From the NCBI RefSeq assembly GCF_009765735.1, contig NZ_LMUW01000023.1, positions 45,535 through 109,534 on the forward strand: a stretch of 64,000 bases of DNA, given 5' to 3'. Of this stretch, positions 16,590 through 25,269 are shown piece after piece. The position numbers and the translations under genes were made by a program. The notes beneath the pieces were generated by a model. The model saw nothing but the letters and a program-made list of their open reading frames with translations. It was not told the DNA's origin and made no database searches. Position 1 is the stretch's first letter; each line of letters opens with the position of its first letter. The stretch comes from Xenophilus sp. L33. GTDB taxonomy: Bacteria; Pseudomonadota; Gammaproteobacteria; Burkholderiales; Burkholderiaceae_C.

Positions 16590-18080
16590 ATGAACGCCAG
16601 CATCGGCCAAAGCGCCATCGACGCCCCGATTTCCGGGCCGCCCCTTCATCCGGAATCACCGGGCCTGATCAAGCCCGGCTATCACCCGCGATTGACCAAT
16701 GAGGACCTGGCGCCATTGCGACGGCAAACCTGGAGCCGCTACAACATCTTCGCGTTCTGGATGTCCGACGTGCACAGCGTCGGCGGCTACATCACGGCCG
16801 GCAGCCTGTTCGCGCTCGGCCTGTCCAGCTGGCAGGTCCTGGTGTCGCTGCTGGCCGGCATCCTGATCGTGCAGTTCTTCTGCAACCTGGTGGCCAAGCC
16901 GAGCCAGGTGACCGGAACGCCCTACCCGGTCATCTGCCGCGCCTCCTTCGGCGTGCTCGGCGCCAACATCCCCGCGGTCATCCGCGGGCTGATCGCGGTG
17001 GCGTGGTACGGCATCCAGACCTACCTCGCGTCCGGCGCCGTCCTGCTGCTGGCCTTGCATTTCCTGCCGGCGCTGGCGCCGTATGCCGACGTGAACCTGC
17101 ACGGCTTCGCCGGCCTCTCGGCACTGGGCTGGATCGCCTTCGCGGTCATGTGGGTGCTGCAGGCGTTGCTGTTCTGGCACGGCATGGAAGCCATCCGGCG
17201 CTTCATCGACTGGGCCGGCCCGGCGGTCTACGTGGTGATGGCGGCGCTGTGCGGCTGGCTGGTCTGGAAGGCCGGCTGGGAGAACATCGACCTGCGCCTG
17301 GGCGGCGTCAGATTCGAAGGCTGGGACGCGCTGCCGGTGATGCTGAGCGCGATGGCGCTCGTGGTGAGCTACTTCAGCGGGCCGATGCTCAACTTCGGCG
17401 ACTTCTCGCGCTACGGCCGCAGCTTCGAGGCGGTGCGCAAGGGCAACTTCTGGGGCCTGCCGGTCAACTTTCTCTTCTTCTCGCTGCTGGCGGTGCTGAC
17501 CTCGGCGGCCACCTTGCCGGTCTTCGGCGAACTCATCACCGACCCGGTCCACACGGTGGCCCGCATCGACAACACCACCGCGGTGGTGATCGGCGCGCTG
17601 ACCTTCATGATCGCGACGGTCGGCATCAACATCGTCGCCAACTTCGTGTCGCCGGCCTTCGACTTCTCCAACGTCGCGCCGCAGCACATCAGCTGGCGTG
17701 CCGGCGGCATGCTGGCCGCGGTCGGCTCGGTCTTCATCACGCCCTGGAACCTCTACAACAACCCCGAGGTGATCCACTACACACTGGACGTGCTGGGCGC
17801 CTTCATCGGGCCGCTGTTCGGCATCCTCATCGCCGACTACTACGTGGTGCGCAAGCAGCGCGTCGACGTCGACGCGCTCTACTCGATGAACCCGCGGGAC
17901 GAATACTGGTACAGCCAGGGCTACAACCCGCGCGCCATGTGGGCGCTGGTGCCGGCGGCGTTGCTGCCGATGCTGTGCGTGGTCGTGCCGGACCTGCGGG
18001 TCGCGGCCAGCTACGCCTGGTTCATCGGCACCGCGGTCGGCTTCATTGCCTACCTGCTGCTCAACGCCCGCCGGAAGTGA
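16590..18080 (+). CDS. NCS1-family permease (allantoin/hydantoin/nucleobase)
   Basis: A 496-residue, twelve-helix transporter of the NCS1 family. Signatures: N-terminal LTNEDLAPL, WSRYNIFAFWMSDVHSVGGY in helix 1, GTPYPVICRASFGVLGANIPAVIRG, WYGIQTYLAS, GPMLNFGDFSRY and the NNPE/DYYVVRK region near the end. These resemble allantoin permease PucI and hydantoin permease Mhp1-type proteins more than cytosine permease. The ATG at 16590 follows GGGAGA. It is 5 bp upstream of a hydantoin/allantoin racemase-like gene, so an allantoin or hydantoin substrate is favoured. No TGTATACA operator is seen upstream, so control probably differs from puuD and uraH. Confidence 0.9.
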   Translation: MNASIGQSAIDAPISGPPLHPESPGLIKPGYHPRLTNEDLAPLRRQTWSRYNIFAFWMSDVHSVGGYITAGSLFALGLSSWQVLVSLLAGILIVQFFCNLVAKPSQVTGTPYPVICRASFGVLGANIPAVIRGLIAVAWYGIQTYLASGAVLLLALHFLPALAPYADVNLHGFAGLSALGWIAFAVMWVLQALLFWHGMEAIRRFIDWAGPAVYVVMAALCGWLVWKAGWENIDLRLGGVRFEGWDALPVMLSAMALVVSYFSGPMLNFGDFSRYGRSFEAVRKGNFWGLPVNFLFFSLLAVLTSAATLPVFGELITDPVHTVARIDNTTAVVIGALTFMIATVGINIVANFVSPAFDFSNVAPQHISWRAGGMLAAVGSVFITPWNLYNNPEVIHYTLDVLGAFIGPLFGILIADYYVVRKQRVDVDALYSMNPRDEYWYSQGYNPRAMWALVPAALLPMLCVVVPDLRVAASYAWFIGTAVGFIAYLLLNARRK

Positions 18081-18085
18081 CCGCC

Positions 18086-18835
18086 ATGCGCATCAAGATC
18101 ATCAATCCCAACACCACCGCCAGCATGACCGCCAAGATCGGCGCCTGCGCGCGCTCGGTGGCCGCTGTCAGCACCGAGGTCGTGGCGGTCAGTCCCGGCA
18201 TGGGGCCGGTCTCGATCGAGAGCCACTACGACGAGGCGCTGGCGGTGCCCGGCCTCTTGCAGGAAATAGCGACCGGCGAGCTTCAAGGCTTCGACGGCTA
18301 CCTGATCGCCTGCTTCGGCGACCCGGGCCTGAAGGCCGCGCGCGAACTGGCGCGCGGGCCGGTGGTCGGCTGCGCCGAAGCGGCGATGCACCTGGCGAGC
18401 CTGGTCGCCGGCCGCTTCAGCGTCGTCACGACGCTCGGCCGCACCATGGGGCAGGCCTGGCACCTGGCCGAGGCCTATGGCATGAAGCGCTTCTGCGCCA
18501 ATGTCCGCGCCTGCGAACTGGCGGTGCTGGAACTGGAAGAGCCCGGCTCGCGGGGCCGCCTGCGCATCGTGGACGAATGCCGGTGCGCCCTCGACGAGGA
18601 CGGCGCCGAGGCGATCGTGCTCGGCTGCGCCGGCATGGCCGACCTCTGCGACCACATCGCCGACGCGCTCGGCGTGCCGGTGGTCGATGGCGTGGCCGCC
18701 GGCGTGAAGCTGCTCGAATCGCTTGTCGGGCTGCGGCTGGCCACCAGCAAGCGCGGCGAACTGGCGCGGCCGCTGCCGAAGGCGATGACCGGCGGGCTGG
18801 CCGACTTCAGCCTGCCTGCGGTCGAAGCGGACTGA
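18086..18835 (+). CDS. hpxA: Asp/Glu-hydantoin racemase family (allantoin racemase-like)
   Basis: A 249-residue cofactor-independent racemase with the two catalytic cysteines in LIACFGDPGL (about Cys75) and VLGCAGMADL (about Cys182), plus the N-terminal INPNTTASMT motif of HyuA/HpxA proteins. In allantoin users HpxA interconverts R- and S-allantoin so both isomers can be degraded. It follows the NCS1 permease by 5 bp and is surely co-transcribed, giving an import-and-racemise pair. Hydantoin racemase is the alternative, but no hydantoinase or carbamoylase is nearby, whereas allantoinase is 9 kb away. Confidence 0.82.
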   Translation: MRIKIINPNTTASMTAKIGACARSVAAVSTEVVAVSPGMGPVSIESHYDEALAVPGLLQEIATGELQGFDGYLIACFGDPGLKAARELARGPVVGCAEAAMHLASLVAGRFSVVTTLGRTMGQAWHLAEAYGMKRFCANVRACELAVLELEEPGSRGRLRIVDECRCALDEDGAEAIVLGCAGMADLCDHIADALGVPVVDGVAAGVKLLESLVGLRLATSKRGELARPLPKAMTGGLADFSLPAVEAD

Positions 18836-18958
18836 CGAGGCCGGAGGGAAGCCCCGGGGCGGCCGGGTGACTTCAAGGCGTCCGGCCAATGCAGGGCCGG
18901 GCGCGCGACTTGCTACATCTCCTGCACCACGGGTTTTCCGCCATACGCGGGCGCTTAT

Positions 18959-18987
18959 GTTTTGTATACAGTTTTAGCGTACAAAAC
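18959..18987. promoter_or_regulatory. Double GntR-type operator upstream of NCS2 permease
   Basis: GTTTTGTA (18959-18966) and TACAAAAC (18980-18987) form a perfect 8-bp inverted repeat, and TGTATACA (18963-18970) overlaps its left arm. The site is 48 bp upstream of the permease start. The core matches the sites at 6122 and 7981. Confidence 0.6.
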
Positions 18988-19035
18988 GGTAGACCGTTAA
19001 CGGCTTTCCGTGTCCCGTGGCGCCCCAGGAGATCC

Positions 19036-20535
19036 ATGCAAATGCCGGCTGATTCAGAGTCCCTTCCGTCCATCCATCCCGTCGACGAGCGCCTCCCGGC
19101 CGGCCGGCTGGCCGCACTTGGCCTGCAGCATGTGCTCGTGATGTACGCCGGCGCGGTGGCGGTGCCGCTGATCGTCGGACGGGCACTCGCGCTGGCGCCG
19201 CACGAGGTGGCGCTGCTGATCTCGGCGGACCTGTTCGTCTGCGGCCTGGCAACCTTGATCCAGGCGATGGGCGTGACCCAGTATTTCGGCATCCGGCTGC
19301 CGGTGATGATGGGCGTGACCTTCGCGTCGGTGTCGCCGATGGTGTCGATCGCCAATGCGAATCCGGGGCTCGCGGGCGCGCAGCTGCTGTTCGGCTCGAT
19401 CATCGGCGCGGGTGTCGTGTCGATCCTGATCGCGCCGCTGGTCTCGCGCATGCTGCGCTTCTTCCCGCCGGTGGTGACCGGCACGATCATCGCGGTGATC
19501 GGCGTCAGCCTGATGCGGGTGGGCATCAACTGGATCTTCGGCAATCCGGTCGGACCGACCGCGCCGGCGCTGGTCGATCCGGTCTACGCCAAGTGGCTGG
19601 CCGACGTGACCTCGCCCGGTTCGGCGGTGCCGCCGATCCCGAAGGGCTTGTCGATCGTGCCGTCGGTGCCGAACCCGCGCTACGCCGACCTCGGCGGGCT
19701 GGCGATCGCGGCGCTGGTGCTGGTGACCATCCTCCTGATCGTCAAGTACGCCAAGGGCTTCATCGCCAACATCTCGGTGCTGCTGGGCATCGTGGTCGGC
19801 GCGGTGGTGGCGACCGTGTTCGGCTTCATGACCTTCGAGAAGGTCGGCAGCGCGGACTGGTTCGGCGTGGTGCTGCCCTTCCACTTTGGCATGCCGCGCT
19901 TCGACCCGCTGCTGATCCTGACGATGTCGCTGATCATGATCGTGGTGATGATCGAGTCGACCGGCATGTTCCTCGCGCTGGGCGAGATGACCGACCGCAA
20001 GATCGGCCCCGCCGAGCTGGCGCGAGGCCTGCGCACCGACGGCCTGGGCACGCTGATCGGCGGCATCTTCAACACCTTCCCATACACCAGCTTCTCGCAG
20101 AACGTCGGCCTGGTGGCCGTGACCGGCATCAAGAGCCGCTACGTCTGCGTCGCCGGCGGTCTCATCCTGATCGTGCTGGGCCTGCTGCCGAAGATGGCGG
20201 CGCTGGTGGAATCGCTGCCGACCGTGGTGCTGGGCGGCGCCGGGCTGGTGATGTTCGGCATGGTGGCCGCGACCGGCATCCGGATCCTCTCGGGCGTGGA
20301 CTTCAAGAACAACCGCCACAACGCGATGATCGTCGCGGTGTCGATCGGCGTCGGCATGATCCCGCTGCTCGCGCCGAGCTTCAAGCAATGGATGCCGCAT
20401 CCGATCCAGCTGCTGGTGGACTCGGGCATCCTCTTGGCGTCGATCTGCGCGGTGCTGCTGAACCTGTTCCTCAACGGCGCCAGGCACGACGAGGCCGCGA
20501 TCGTCGCGGCGGCCCGGCAGGCCGAGGCGCACTGA
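19036..20535 (+). CDS. NCS2 purine permease (urate/xanthine type)
   Basis: A 499-residue nucleobase-cation symporter-2 protein with about fourteen membrane segments. Family features: GLQHVLVMYAGAVAVPLIVG in helix 1, the ESTGMFLALGEMT stretch in helix 8, and the signature SQNVGLVAVTGIKSRYV, whose form (TSFSQNVGLV) is typical of urate and xanthine carriers such as UacT and PucJ/K. Start ATG at 19036 is preceded by AGGAGA. It probably imports urate for PuuD. The upstream TGTATACA operator ties it to the GntR-controlled set. Confidence 0.9.
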   Translation: MQMPADSESLPSIHPVDERLPAGRLAALGLQHVLVMYAGAVAVPLIVGRALALAPHEVALLISADLFVCGLATLIQAMGVTQYFGIRLPVMMGVTFASVSPMVSIANANPGLAGAQLLFGSIIGAGVVSILIAPLVSRMLRFFPPVVTGTIIAVIGVSLMRVGINWIFGNPVGPTAPALVDPVYAKWLADVTSPGSAVPPIPKGLSIVPSVPNPRYADLGGLAIAALVLVTILLIVKYAKGFIANISVLLGIVVGAVVATVFGFMTFEKVGSADWFGVVLPFHFGMPRFDPLLILTMSLIMIVVMIESTGMFLALGEMTDRKIGPAELARGLRTDGLGTLIGGIFNTFPYTSFSQNVGLVAVTGIKSRYVCVAGGLILIVLGLLPKMAALVESLPTVVLGGAGLVMFGMVAATGIRILSGVDFKNNRHNAMIVAVSIGVGMIPLLAPSFKQWMPHPIQLLVDSGILLASICAVLLNLFLNGARHDEAAIVAAARQAEAH

Positions 20536-20550
20536 CCGCGCACTGAAACT

Positions 20551-21390
20551 TCAGATCATCGCCAGCGGCGTCTTGCGGCGCGGCGGCGGGTGCAGGCGGT
20601 CGATGGCCGCCATCGTTTCTTCATCCAGCTGGACCTGCGCGGCCTCCAGGTTGGCGCGCAGATGGTCCTCGCGCGCCGCCTTCGGGATCGCGACCACGCC
20701 GGGCTGCTGCAGCACCCAGGCCAGGGCCAGTTGCGCCGCGCCGATGCCGCGCGCCTCGGCCAGCTTCTGCAGACCCTTGTCCCCGGCCAGCGCCCCCTGG
20801 TCGATCGGGCTGTAGGCCATGAGCGGCATGCGGCGCGCGCGCTGCCAGGGCAGGAGGCTGAATTCCGGGCCGCGCTCGCCGACCGAGTAGTAGACCTGGT
20901 TGGCGGCGCAGTCCCCGGGCAGGCCGGCCATGTCGTCGGTGTCGAAATTGCTCACGCCCCAGCGGCGGACGAGGCCGGCGTCGACCAGTTCGCGCATCGC
21001 GTCGACGGTGTCCTCGATCGGATGGCTGCCGCGCCAGTGCAGCAGATAGAGGTCGAGCCGCTCGAGGCCCAGCCGCGCGAGGCTGCGCTCGCAGGCCTCG
21101 CGCGTGCCGCGGCGGCTGGCGTTGTGCGGATAGACCTTGCTGACGATGAAGAGCGCATCGCGCTGCACCTCGCCGGCACGCAGGGCCCCGGCGACCGCTT
21201 CGCCGACCACCTCCTCGGCGCCGCCTTCGCCGTACATCTCCGCCGTGTCGATCAGGCGATAGCCCATGGCGATGGCGCTGCGCAAGGCGGCCACTTCGGC
21301 GGGCCGCTCCCGGGACGATTCGCCGAGGCGCCAGGTGCCCAGGCCGAGTGCGGGGATGGCCATGTCCGGGGCCATGGGAACTTCTCGCAT
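20551..21390 (-). CDS. Aldo/keto reductase
   Basis: A 279-residue TIM-barrel NADPH-dependent reductase. Catalytic residues are in place: Asp and Tyr in LIDTAEMYGEGGAEE (about residues 49-60), Lys in FIVSKVYPHNA (about 83), and His in LYLLHWRGSHP (about 117). The C-terminal cofactor-binding IPKAAREDHLRAN is present. The substrate is unknown; such enzymes reduce varied carbonyls. It converges on the NCS2 permease with 15 bp between stops and does not appear to share its promoter. GGAA lies upstream of the ATG at 21390. Confidence 0.9.
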   Translation of the reverse strand: MREVPMAPDMAIPALGLGTWRLGESSRERPAEVAALRSAIAMGYRLIDTAEMYGEGGAEEVVGEAVAGALRAGEVQRDALFIVSKVYPHNASRRGTREACERSLARLGLERLDLYLLHWRGSHPIEDTVDAMRELVDAGLVRRWGVSNFDTDDMAGLPGDCAANQVYYSVGERGPEFSLLPWQRARRMPLMAYSPIDQGALAGDKGLQKLAEARGIGAAQLALAWVLQQPGVVAIPKAAREDHLRANLEAAQVQLDEETMAAIDRLHPPPRRKTPLAMI

Positions 21391-21476
21391 CGCGCATTCC
21401 TTTCGTCGTGGCGTTCTTCGTGGCTGCGGCTCGGGCTGCATCGGCAGCGATTGTCGACCTGCCGCGACGCATGCGC

Positions 21477-22163
21477 TCAGCGCACCGCGACCACGCTGTA
21501 GCTGACACCGGACGGCCCGTAGACCGGGCGGAACACGGTGGCGCCGTACTGGTAGAACGCGACGCCGTTGCGCATCACCAGCATCGAACCCGCCGGCAGC
21601 GCCGCGTAGCTGGCGCCGGCCACGTAGCCGCTGGCCGAGACGACGACCGGTGCCGGCACCACCACCGGCGTGGCGACAGGCACCGCCACGGGCGCCGGCG
21701 CCGCCGGATGGGCCGCGGTGGCGACCACCGCACCGGCGGCCACGCCGACCGCCACCGCGCCGGCGCAGTTGTAGCAGCCGCTCGCGTAGTACGGAACCGG
21801 CGGGTGGTAGTAGGCGGCCGATGCGTAAGGCACCGGATGGTAGGGGCCGTAGCCCGGGTAGGTGCCGGTCGGCGGCCGGTAGGCGACGGCGCCGTTCGGC
21901 GTGGTGTGCACCGCGCCGTAGCCGGGCACCGCAGTGGTATGGCCGCCGTCGACGTTGGTGTGGGTGGTGGTGGCGCCGTCCCAGTTGTGCGTGGTCGTGC
22001 CGCCCCAGGCATTGGTGTGGGTGGCGCCGCCCCAGCCGCCGGTGGTGTGGCCGCCGTAGCGGTTCGACGTGGTCCAGGCGGCCGCGGGGGCCTGGAAGCC
22101 GACCGCGCCGAGCAGCGCGATCAGCAGGAGGACGAGGGTCTTGCGGGCGATGGTCTTGCGCAT
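21477..22163 (-). CDS. Exported Gly/Thr/Tyr-rich protein, function unknown
   Basis: A 228-residue protein with a clear Sec signal peptide (LVLLLIALLGAVGFQAPAAA, cleavage near residue 29). The mature part begins with a degenerate repeat of aromatic-Gly-Gly and Thr-His units (GGHTTGGWGGATHTN, WGGTTTHNWDGATTTHTN), then a Pro/Tyr-rich segment with CYNC and an Ala/Val-rich hydrophobic stretch containing VAVGVAAGAVVA. The C-terminal 45 residues (LPAGSMLVMRNGVAFYQYG) look folded. Similar proteins occur as periplasmic or surface hypothetical proteins in Proteobacteria. A TTTCAGTTGAAAT motif shared with the regulator at 24453 lies 92 bp upstream. Confidence 0.7.
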   Translation of the reverse strand: MRKTIARKTLVLLLIALLGAVGFQAPAAAWTTSNRYGGHTTGGWGGATHTNAWGGTTTHNWDGATTTHTNVDGGHTTAVPGYGAVHTTPNGAVAYRPPTGTYPGYGPYHPVPYASAAYYHPPVPYYASGCYNCAGAVAVGVAAGAVVATAAHPAAPAPVAVPVATPVVVPAPVVVSASGYVAGASYAALPAGSMLVMRNGVAFYQYGATVFRPVYGPSGVSYSVVAVR

Positions 22164-22254
22164 TGGGAGGCTCCTTCAGGTCTATGTTTCGGTTGGGAGC
22201 CCTCACTGTGGTCGCGGCCGGTTGCGAGCCGGTTGCGGCGCATCGCCGCCCATG

Positions 22255-22267
22255 TTTCAGTTGAAAT
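22255..22267. promoter_or_regulatory. TTTCAGTTGAAAT motif, possible operator
   Basis: The perfect palindrome TTTCAGTTGAAA (22255-22266) sits between the exported protein gene and the end of the kinase gene. A 12-of-13 match recurs at 24431-24443, in the divergent region of the kinase and OmpR-type regulator. The shared element may be that regulator's binding site. Confidence 0.35.
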
Positions 22268-22269
22268 AT

Positions 22270-24399
22270 TCAGCGTCCGAGGGCGGCCGCCAGGGCACGG
22301 GCCAGTTCGCGCGCGCCCAGCGGCTTGCGCAGCACGGCGGCCACGCCCAGCGCGCGTGCGCGCTGCTCGACGGCTGCGTCGAGCTTGCCGCTCGCCAGGA
22401 CCACCGGCAGGCCGGGACGCAACGCGAGCATGCGTGCGGCCAGGTCGCAGCCCGACAGGCCGGGCAGGTTCTGGTCGGTCAGCAGGGCATCGAAGCGCGC
22501 CGGGTCGCGCTCGAAGGCGGCCAGCGCGGCCGCGCCCGAATCGAATCCGACCGGCTCGTAGCCCAGCGCGGCGAGCAGTTCCTCGGCCAGCTCCACCAGC
22601 GGGCGCTCGTCGTCGACCACCATCACCACCTGGCCCTCGCCCTGCGGCCATTCGTGCCCGCCCGCCGCCTCGGCGCCCGCGACGTCGGGCACGGCAAGCT
22701 CGACCGCCTCGATGTCCCCCGAGCAAGGCAGCCACACGGCAATCCGCGTGCCCCGGCCGGGCTGGCTCGCGATGTCGATCGCGCCGCCGAGGCCGGCCAC
22801 GATGCCGTGCACCATCGCCAGGCCGAGGCCGGTGCCCTCGCCCTGCTTCTTCGTCGTGAAGAAGGGCTCGAAGACCCGCTGCAGCACCTCGGGCGGCATG
22901 CCGTGGCCGCTGTCCGTGACGGTGAGCCGCAGGTAGGGTCCGACCTCCAGCTCGCCGTCGAGCAAGGCCCGCGGCGCTTCGGATCGCAGCCTGTCCAGCT
23001 GCACCGAGACGACGCCCGCGGCACCGACCGCGTGGATCGCATTGCTGCACAGGTTCATCGCGACCTGGTGCAGCTGGGTGCTGTCGCCCAGGACGGCCGC
23101 GCCGGCGGCGGCCAGTTGCGCATCGAGCCGCACCGTCGCCGCAAGGCCCGGGCGCAGCAGCGCGAGCACCTCCTCGACGACCACCTGCAGGTGCACCGGG
23201 ACCCGCTCGATGCCACCGCCGCGGCTGAAGTCGAGGATGCGCCGCACCAGCGCGCGGGCGCGCGCGCCGCCTTCCATGATGCGGTCCAGGTGGCGCCGCA
23301 TGTCGCTGCCGGCCGGCGCGCGCTGCTGCGCCATCTCGCCGAAGCCGAGGATCGCGCCGAGGATGTTGTTGAAGTCGTGCGCGATGCCGCCCGCCAGCGT
23401 GCCGAGCGACTCCAGCCGCGCGGCGGACGCCAGGCGCTCCTGCAGTGCCGCCTGGCGCTCCGCGCTCGCATCGAGCCGGCGCAACTGGCGCAGCAAGCTC
23501 GCGACCGTGACGGCCACCAGCAGCGCGAAGAGCAGCAGCCGCAGCAGCGCGCTGCGCAGTTCGTCGCGCCACGGGCGCAAGGCATCGGACCGGCTGCGCA
23601 TCAGTACCAGCGTCAGCGGCTCCTGCCCGACGCCGACGGCGGCGACCAGCTGCGTGCTGCCGTCGAAGGGGCTGAGCAGGCGGTCGATCAGCGGCGGCGA
23701 CTTGGCGGCGACCAGGTCGGCGTAGCGCCGCTCGCGATCCGCGGCGGTGGCCTCGGGCTGGCGCACCACCAGCGTGCCGTCGTCCAGGAGCAGCAGGAGG
23801 CTGCTGCCGCTGCCGAGCGAGATTTCCGAATAGGCGGCCCGCAGCTGCTGCAGGGTGACGATGGCGGTCACGACGCCGTCGAAGCTGCCGTCGGGCCGGC
23901 TCAGCCGACGCGCGACCACCAGCGAGGGCAGGCCTTCGGTGCGCGTCAGCAGCGGGTCGCCGATGTACATGCGCCCTGCATCGTGCTCCCGCAGTTGCAG
24001 GAAGTACGGCCGGTCGGCGACATCGGCCAGCGGCCGACCGGTGTCGCGCGAGCGGAAGCGCTGCCGGCCCTCGGCGTCGACCAAGCTCAGCACGCTCACC
24101 TGCGGCACGCTGGCCGCGCGCGCCGCCAGCGCGGCGGCGACCGCATCGGGCGCCAGGCCCGGGCTCGCCGATTCGTACCAGTCGGCGCTCTCGCGCAGCA
24201 GCAGGTCGACCGCCTGCAGGTTGCGCACGCCCTGCCCGGCCAAGGCCTTGGCCAGGTTGCCCAACTCGCGTTCGGCGGCGAACACGACCTGCTGGTGCAA
24301 CCGCCAGCTGTCGTAGCCGACCGCACCGGCCAGCGCCACGACCAGCCCCACGCCGGCGGCGACGATGCGGCGTCCGAGGCGCTGGCTGCTGCTGTTCAT
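22270..24399 (-). CDS. Hybrid sensor histidine kinase with extracytoplasmic sensor
   Basis: A 709-residue kinase. A first membrane helix (11-28) and a second (about 283-303) bracket a periplasmic Cache-like sensor region; its FRSRDTGRPLADVADRPYF stretch is typical of Cache domains. Then come HisKA (LAGGIAHDFNNILGAILG, His about 340), HATPase (NLCSNAIHAVG; DSGHGMP; GTGLGLAMVHGI) and a C-terminal receiver (about 588-709; VVDDERPL, LLTDQNLPGLSG). The HDFNNILG form of the H box places it in the NtrB-like HPK4 class. It is divergent from the OmpR-type regulator 53 bp away. GGAGAAG precedes the start. Confidence 0.92.
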   Translation of the reverse strand: MNSSSQRLGRRIVAAGVGLVVALAGAVGYDSWRLHQQVVFAAERELGNLAKALAGQGVRNLQAVDLLLRESADWYESASPGLAPDAVAAALAARAASVPQVSVLSLVDAEGRQRFRSRDTGRPLADVADRPYFLQLREHDAGRMYIGDPLLTRTEGLPSLVVARRLSRPDGSFDGVVTAIVTLQQLRAAYSEISLGSGSSLLLLLDDGTLVVRQPEATAADRERRYADLVAAKSPPLIDRLLSPFDGSTQLVAAVGVGQEPLTLVLMRSRSDALRPWRDELRSALLRLLLFALLVAVTVASLLRQLRRLDASAERQAALQERLASAARLESLGTLAGGIAHDFNNILGAILGFGEMAQQRAPAGSDMRRHLDRIMEGGARARALVRRILDFSRGGGIERVPVHLQVVVEEVLALLRPGLAATVRLDAQLAAAGAAVLGDSTQLHQVAMNLCSNAIHAVGAAGVVSVQLDRLRSEAPRALLDGELEVGPYLRLTVTDSGHGMPPEVLQRVFEPFFTTKKQGEGTGLGLAMVHGIVAGLGGAIDIASQPGRGTRIAVWLPCSGDIEAVELAVPDVAGAEAAGGHEWPQGEGQVVMVVDDERPLVELAEELLAALGYEPVGFDSGAAALAAFERDPARFDALLTDQNLPGLSGCDLAARMLALRPGLPVVLASGKLDAAVEQRARALGVAAVLRKPLGARELARALAAALGR

Positions 24400-24430
24400 G
24401 CGCGCGATCTTCTCCGACTTTGCCGCCGGT

Positions 24431-24443
24431 TTTCAGTTGTAAT
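24431..24443. promoter_or_regulatory. TTTCAGTTGTAAT motif in kinase/regulator divergent region
   Basis: This differs by one base from TTTCAGTTGAAAT at 22255. It lies between the kinase start (24399) and regulator start (24453), 9 bp before the latter's ATG, where binding would repress or autoregulate. Confidence 0.35.
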
Positions 24444-24452
24444 CCGCGAGCG

Positions 24453-25196
24453 ATGCCCCTGAACGCGCCCACCCACATCCTTGTCGTCGACGACGATCCG
24501 GCGCTGCGCGAGCTGCTGACCGAGTACCTCGGCGAGAACGACTGCCGGGTCAGCGCGGTGGCCGACGGTGCCGGCATGAAGGCGGCGTTGCGCGACCAGG
24601 TGATCGACCTCGTGCTGCTCGACCTGCGCCTGGCCGGCGAGGACGGCATGAGGCTGGCGCGCGAACTGCGCGAATCGAGCAACGTGCCGCTGATCATCAT
24701 GACCGGCAAGCACGACGAGGCCGACCGCGTGATGGGCCTCGAACTGGCGGCCGACGACTACGTCACCAAGCCCTTCAGCAACCGCGAGATGCTGGCCCGC
24801 ATCCGCGCCGTGATGCGCCGCTATGCCGCGCCGGCCGAAACCTCGGCATCGACAGCGGCGCGGAGCAGCGAACGGCGCGCCTACCGCTTCGAGGGCTGGG
24901 AGCTGAACCTGCTGGCGCGCCGGCTGACCTCGCCCGACGGCCGGCGGGTCGAGCTCAGCAACGGCGAATTCAACCTGCTGCAGGCGCTGTGCGAGGCACC
25001 GCAGCGCGTGCTGTCGCGCGACCGGCTGCTCGAACTGTCGCGGCTGCACGGCGCCGAGGTGTACGACCGCTCGATCGATGTGCAGATCCTCCGGCTGCGG
25101 CGAAAGATCGAAGTCGACGCGTCGGCGCCGAAGATGATCCGCACCGAGCGCGGTGCCGGCTATGTCTTCGATGCGCAGGTGCAGGTCGTTGCGTAG
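24453..25196 (+). CDS. OmpR/PhoB-type response regulator
   Basis: A 247-residue regulator. Receiver (about 8-120): VVDDDPALRE, phospho-acceptor Asp57 ([13 protein letters not shown]), Thr in IIMTGK and Lys in YVTKPF. The C-terminal winged helix (about 150-245) has LSNGEFNLLQALCEAP, VLSRDRLLEL, DRSIDVQILRLRRKIE and TERGAGYVFDA. The ATG at 24453 begins the receiver; codons further upstream are unconserved. It faces the hybrid kinase at 22270-24399, a likely though not proven partner, since that kinase ends in its own receiver and has no visible HPt. Confidence 0.92.
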   Translation: MPLNAPTHILVVDDDPALRELLTEYLGENDCRVSAVADGAGMKAALRDQVIDLVLLDLRLAGEDGMRLARELRESSNVPLIIMTGKHDEADRVMGLELAADDYVTKPFSNREMLARIRAVMRRYAAPAETSASTAARSSERRAYRFEGWELNLLARRLTSPDGRRVELSNGEFNLLQALCEAPQRVLSRDRLLELSRLHGAEVYDRSIDVQILRLRRKIEVDASAPKMIRTERGAGYVFDAQVQVVA

Positions 25197-25269
25197 GCGA
25201 CGCGGGTTGCTTGCAGGCACCACGGCCCTGAGGCAGCATCCGACGCACAAGCAACAACGAGGTATTTTC

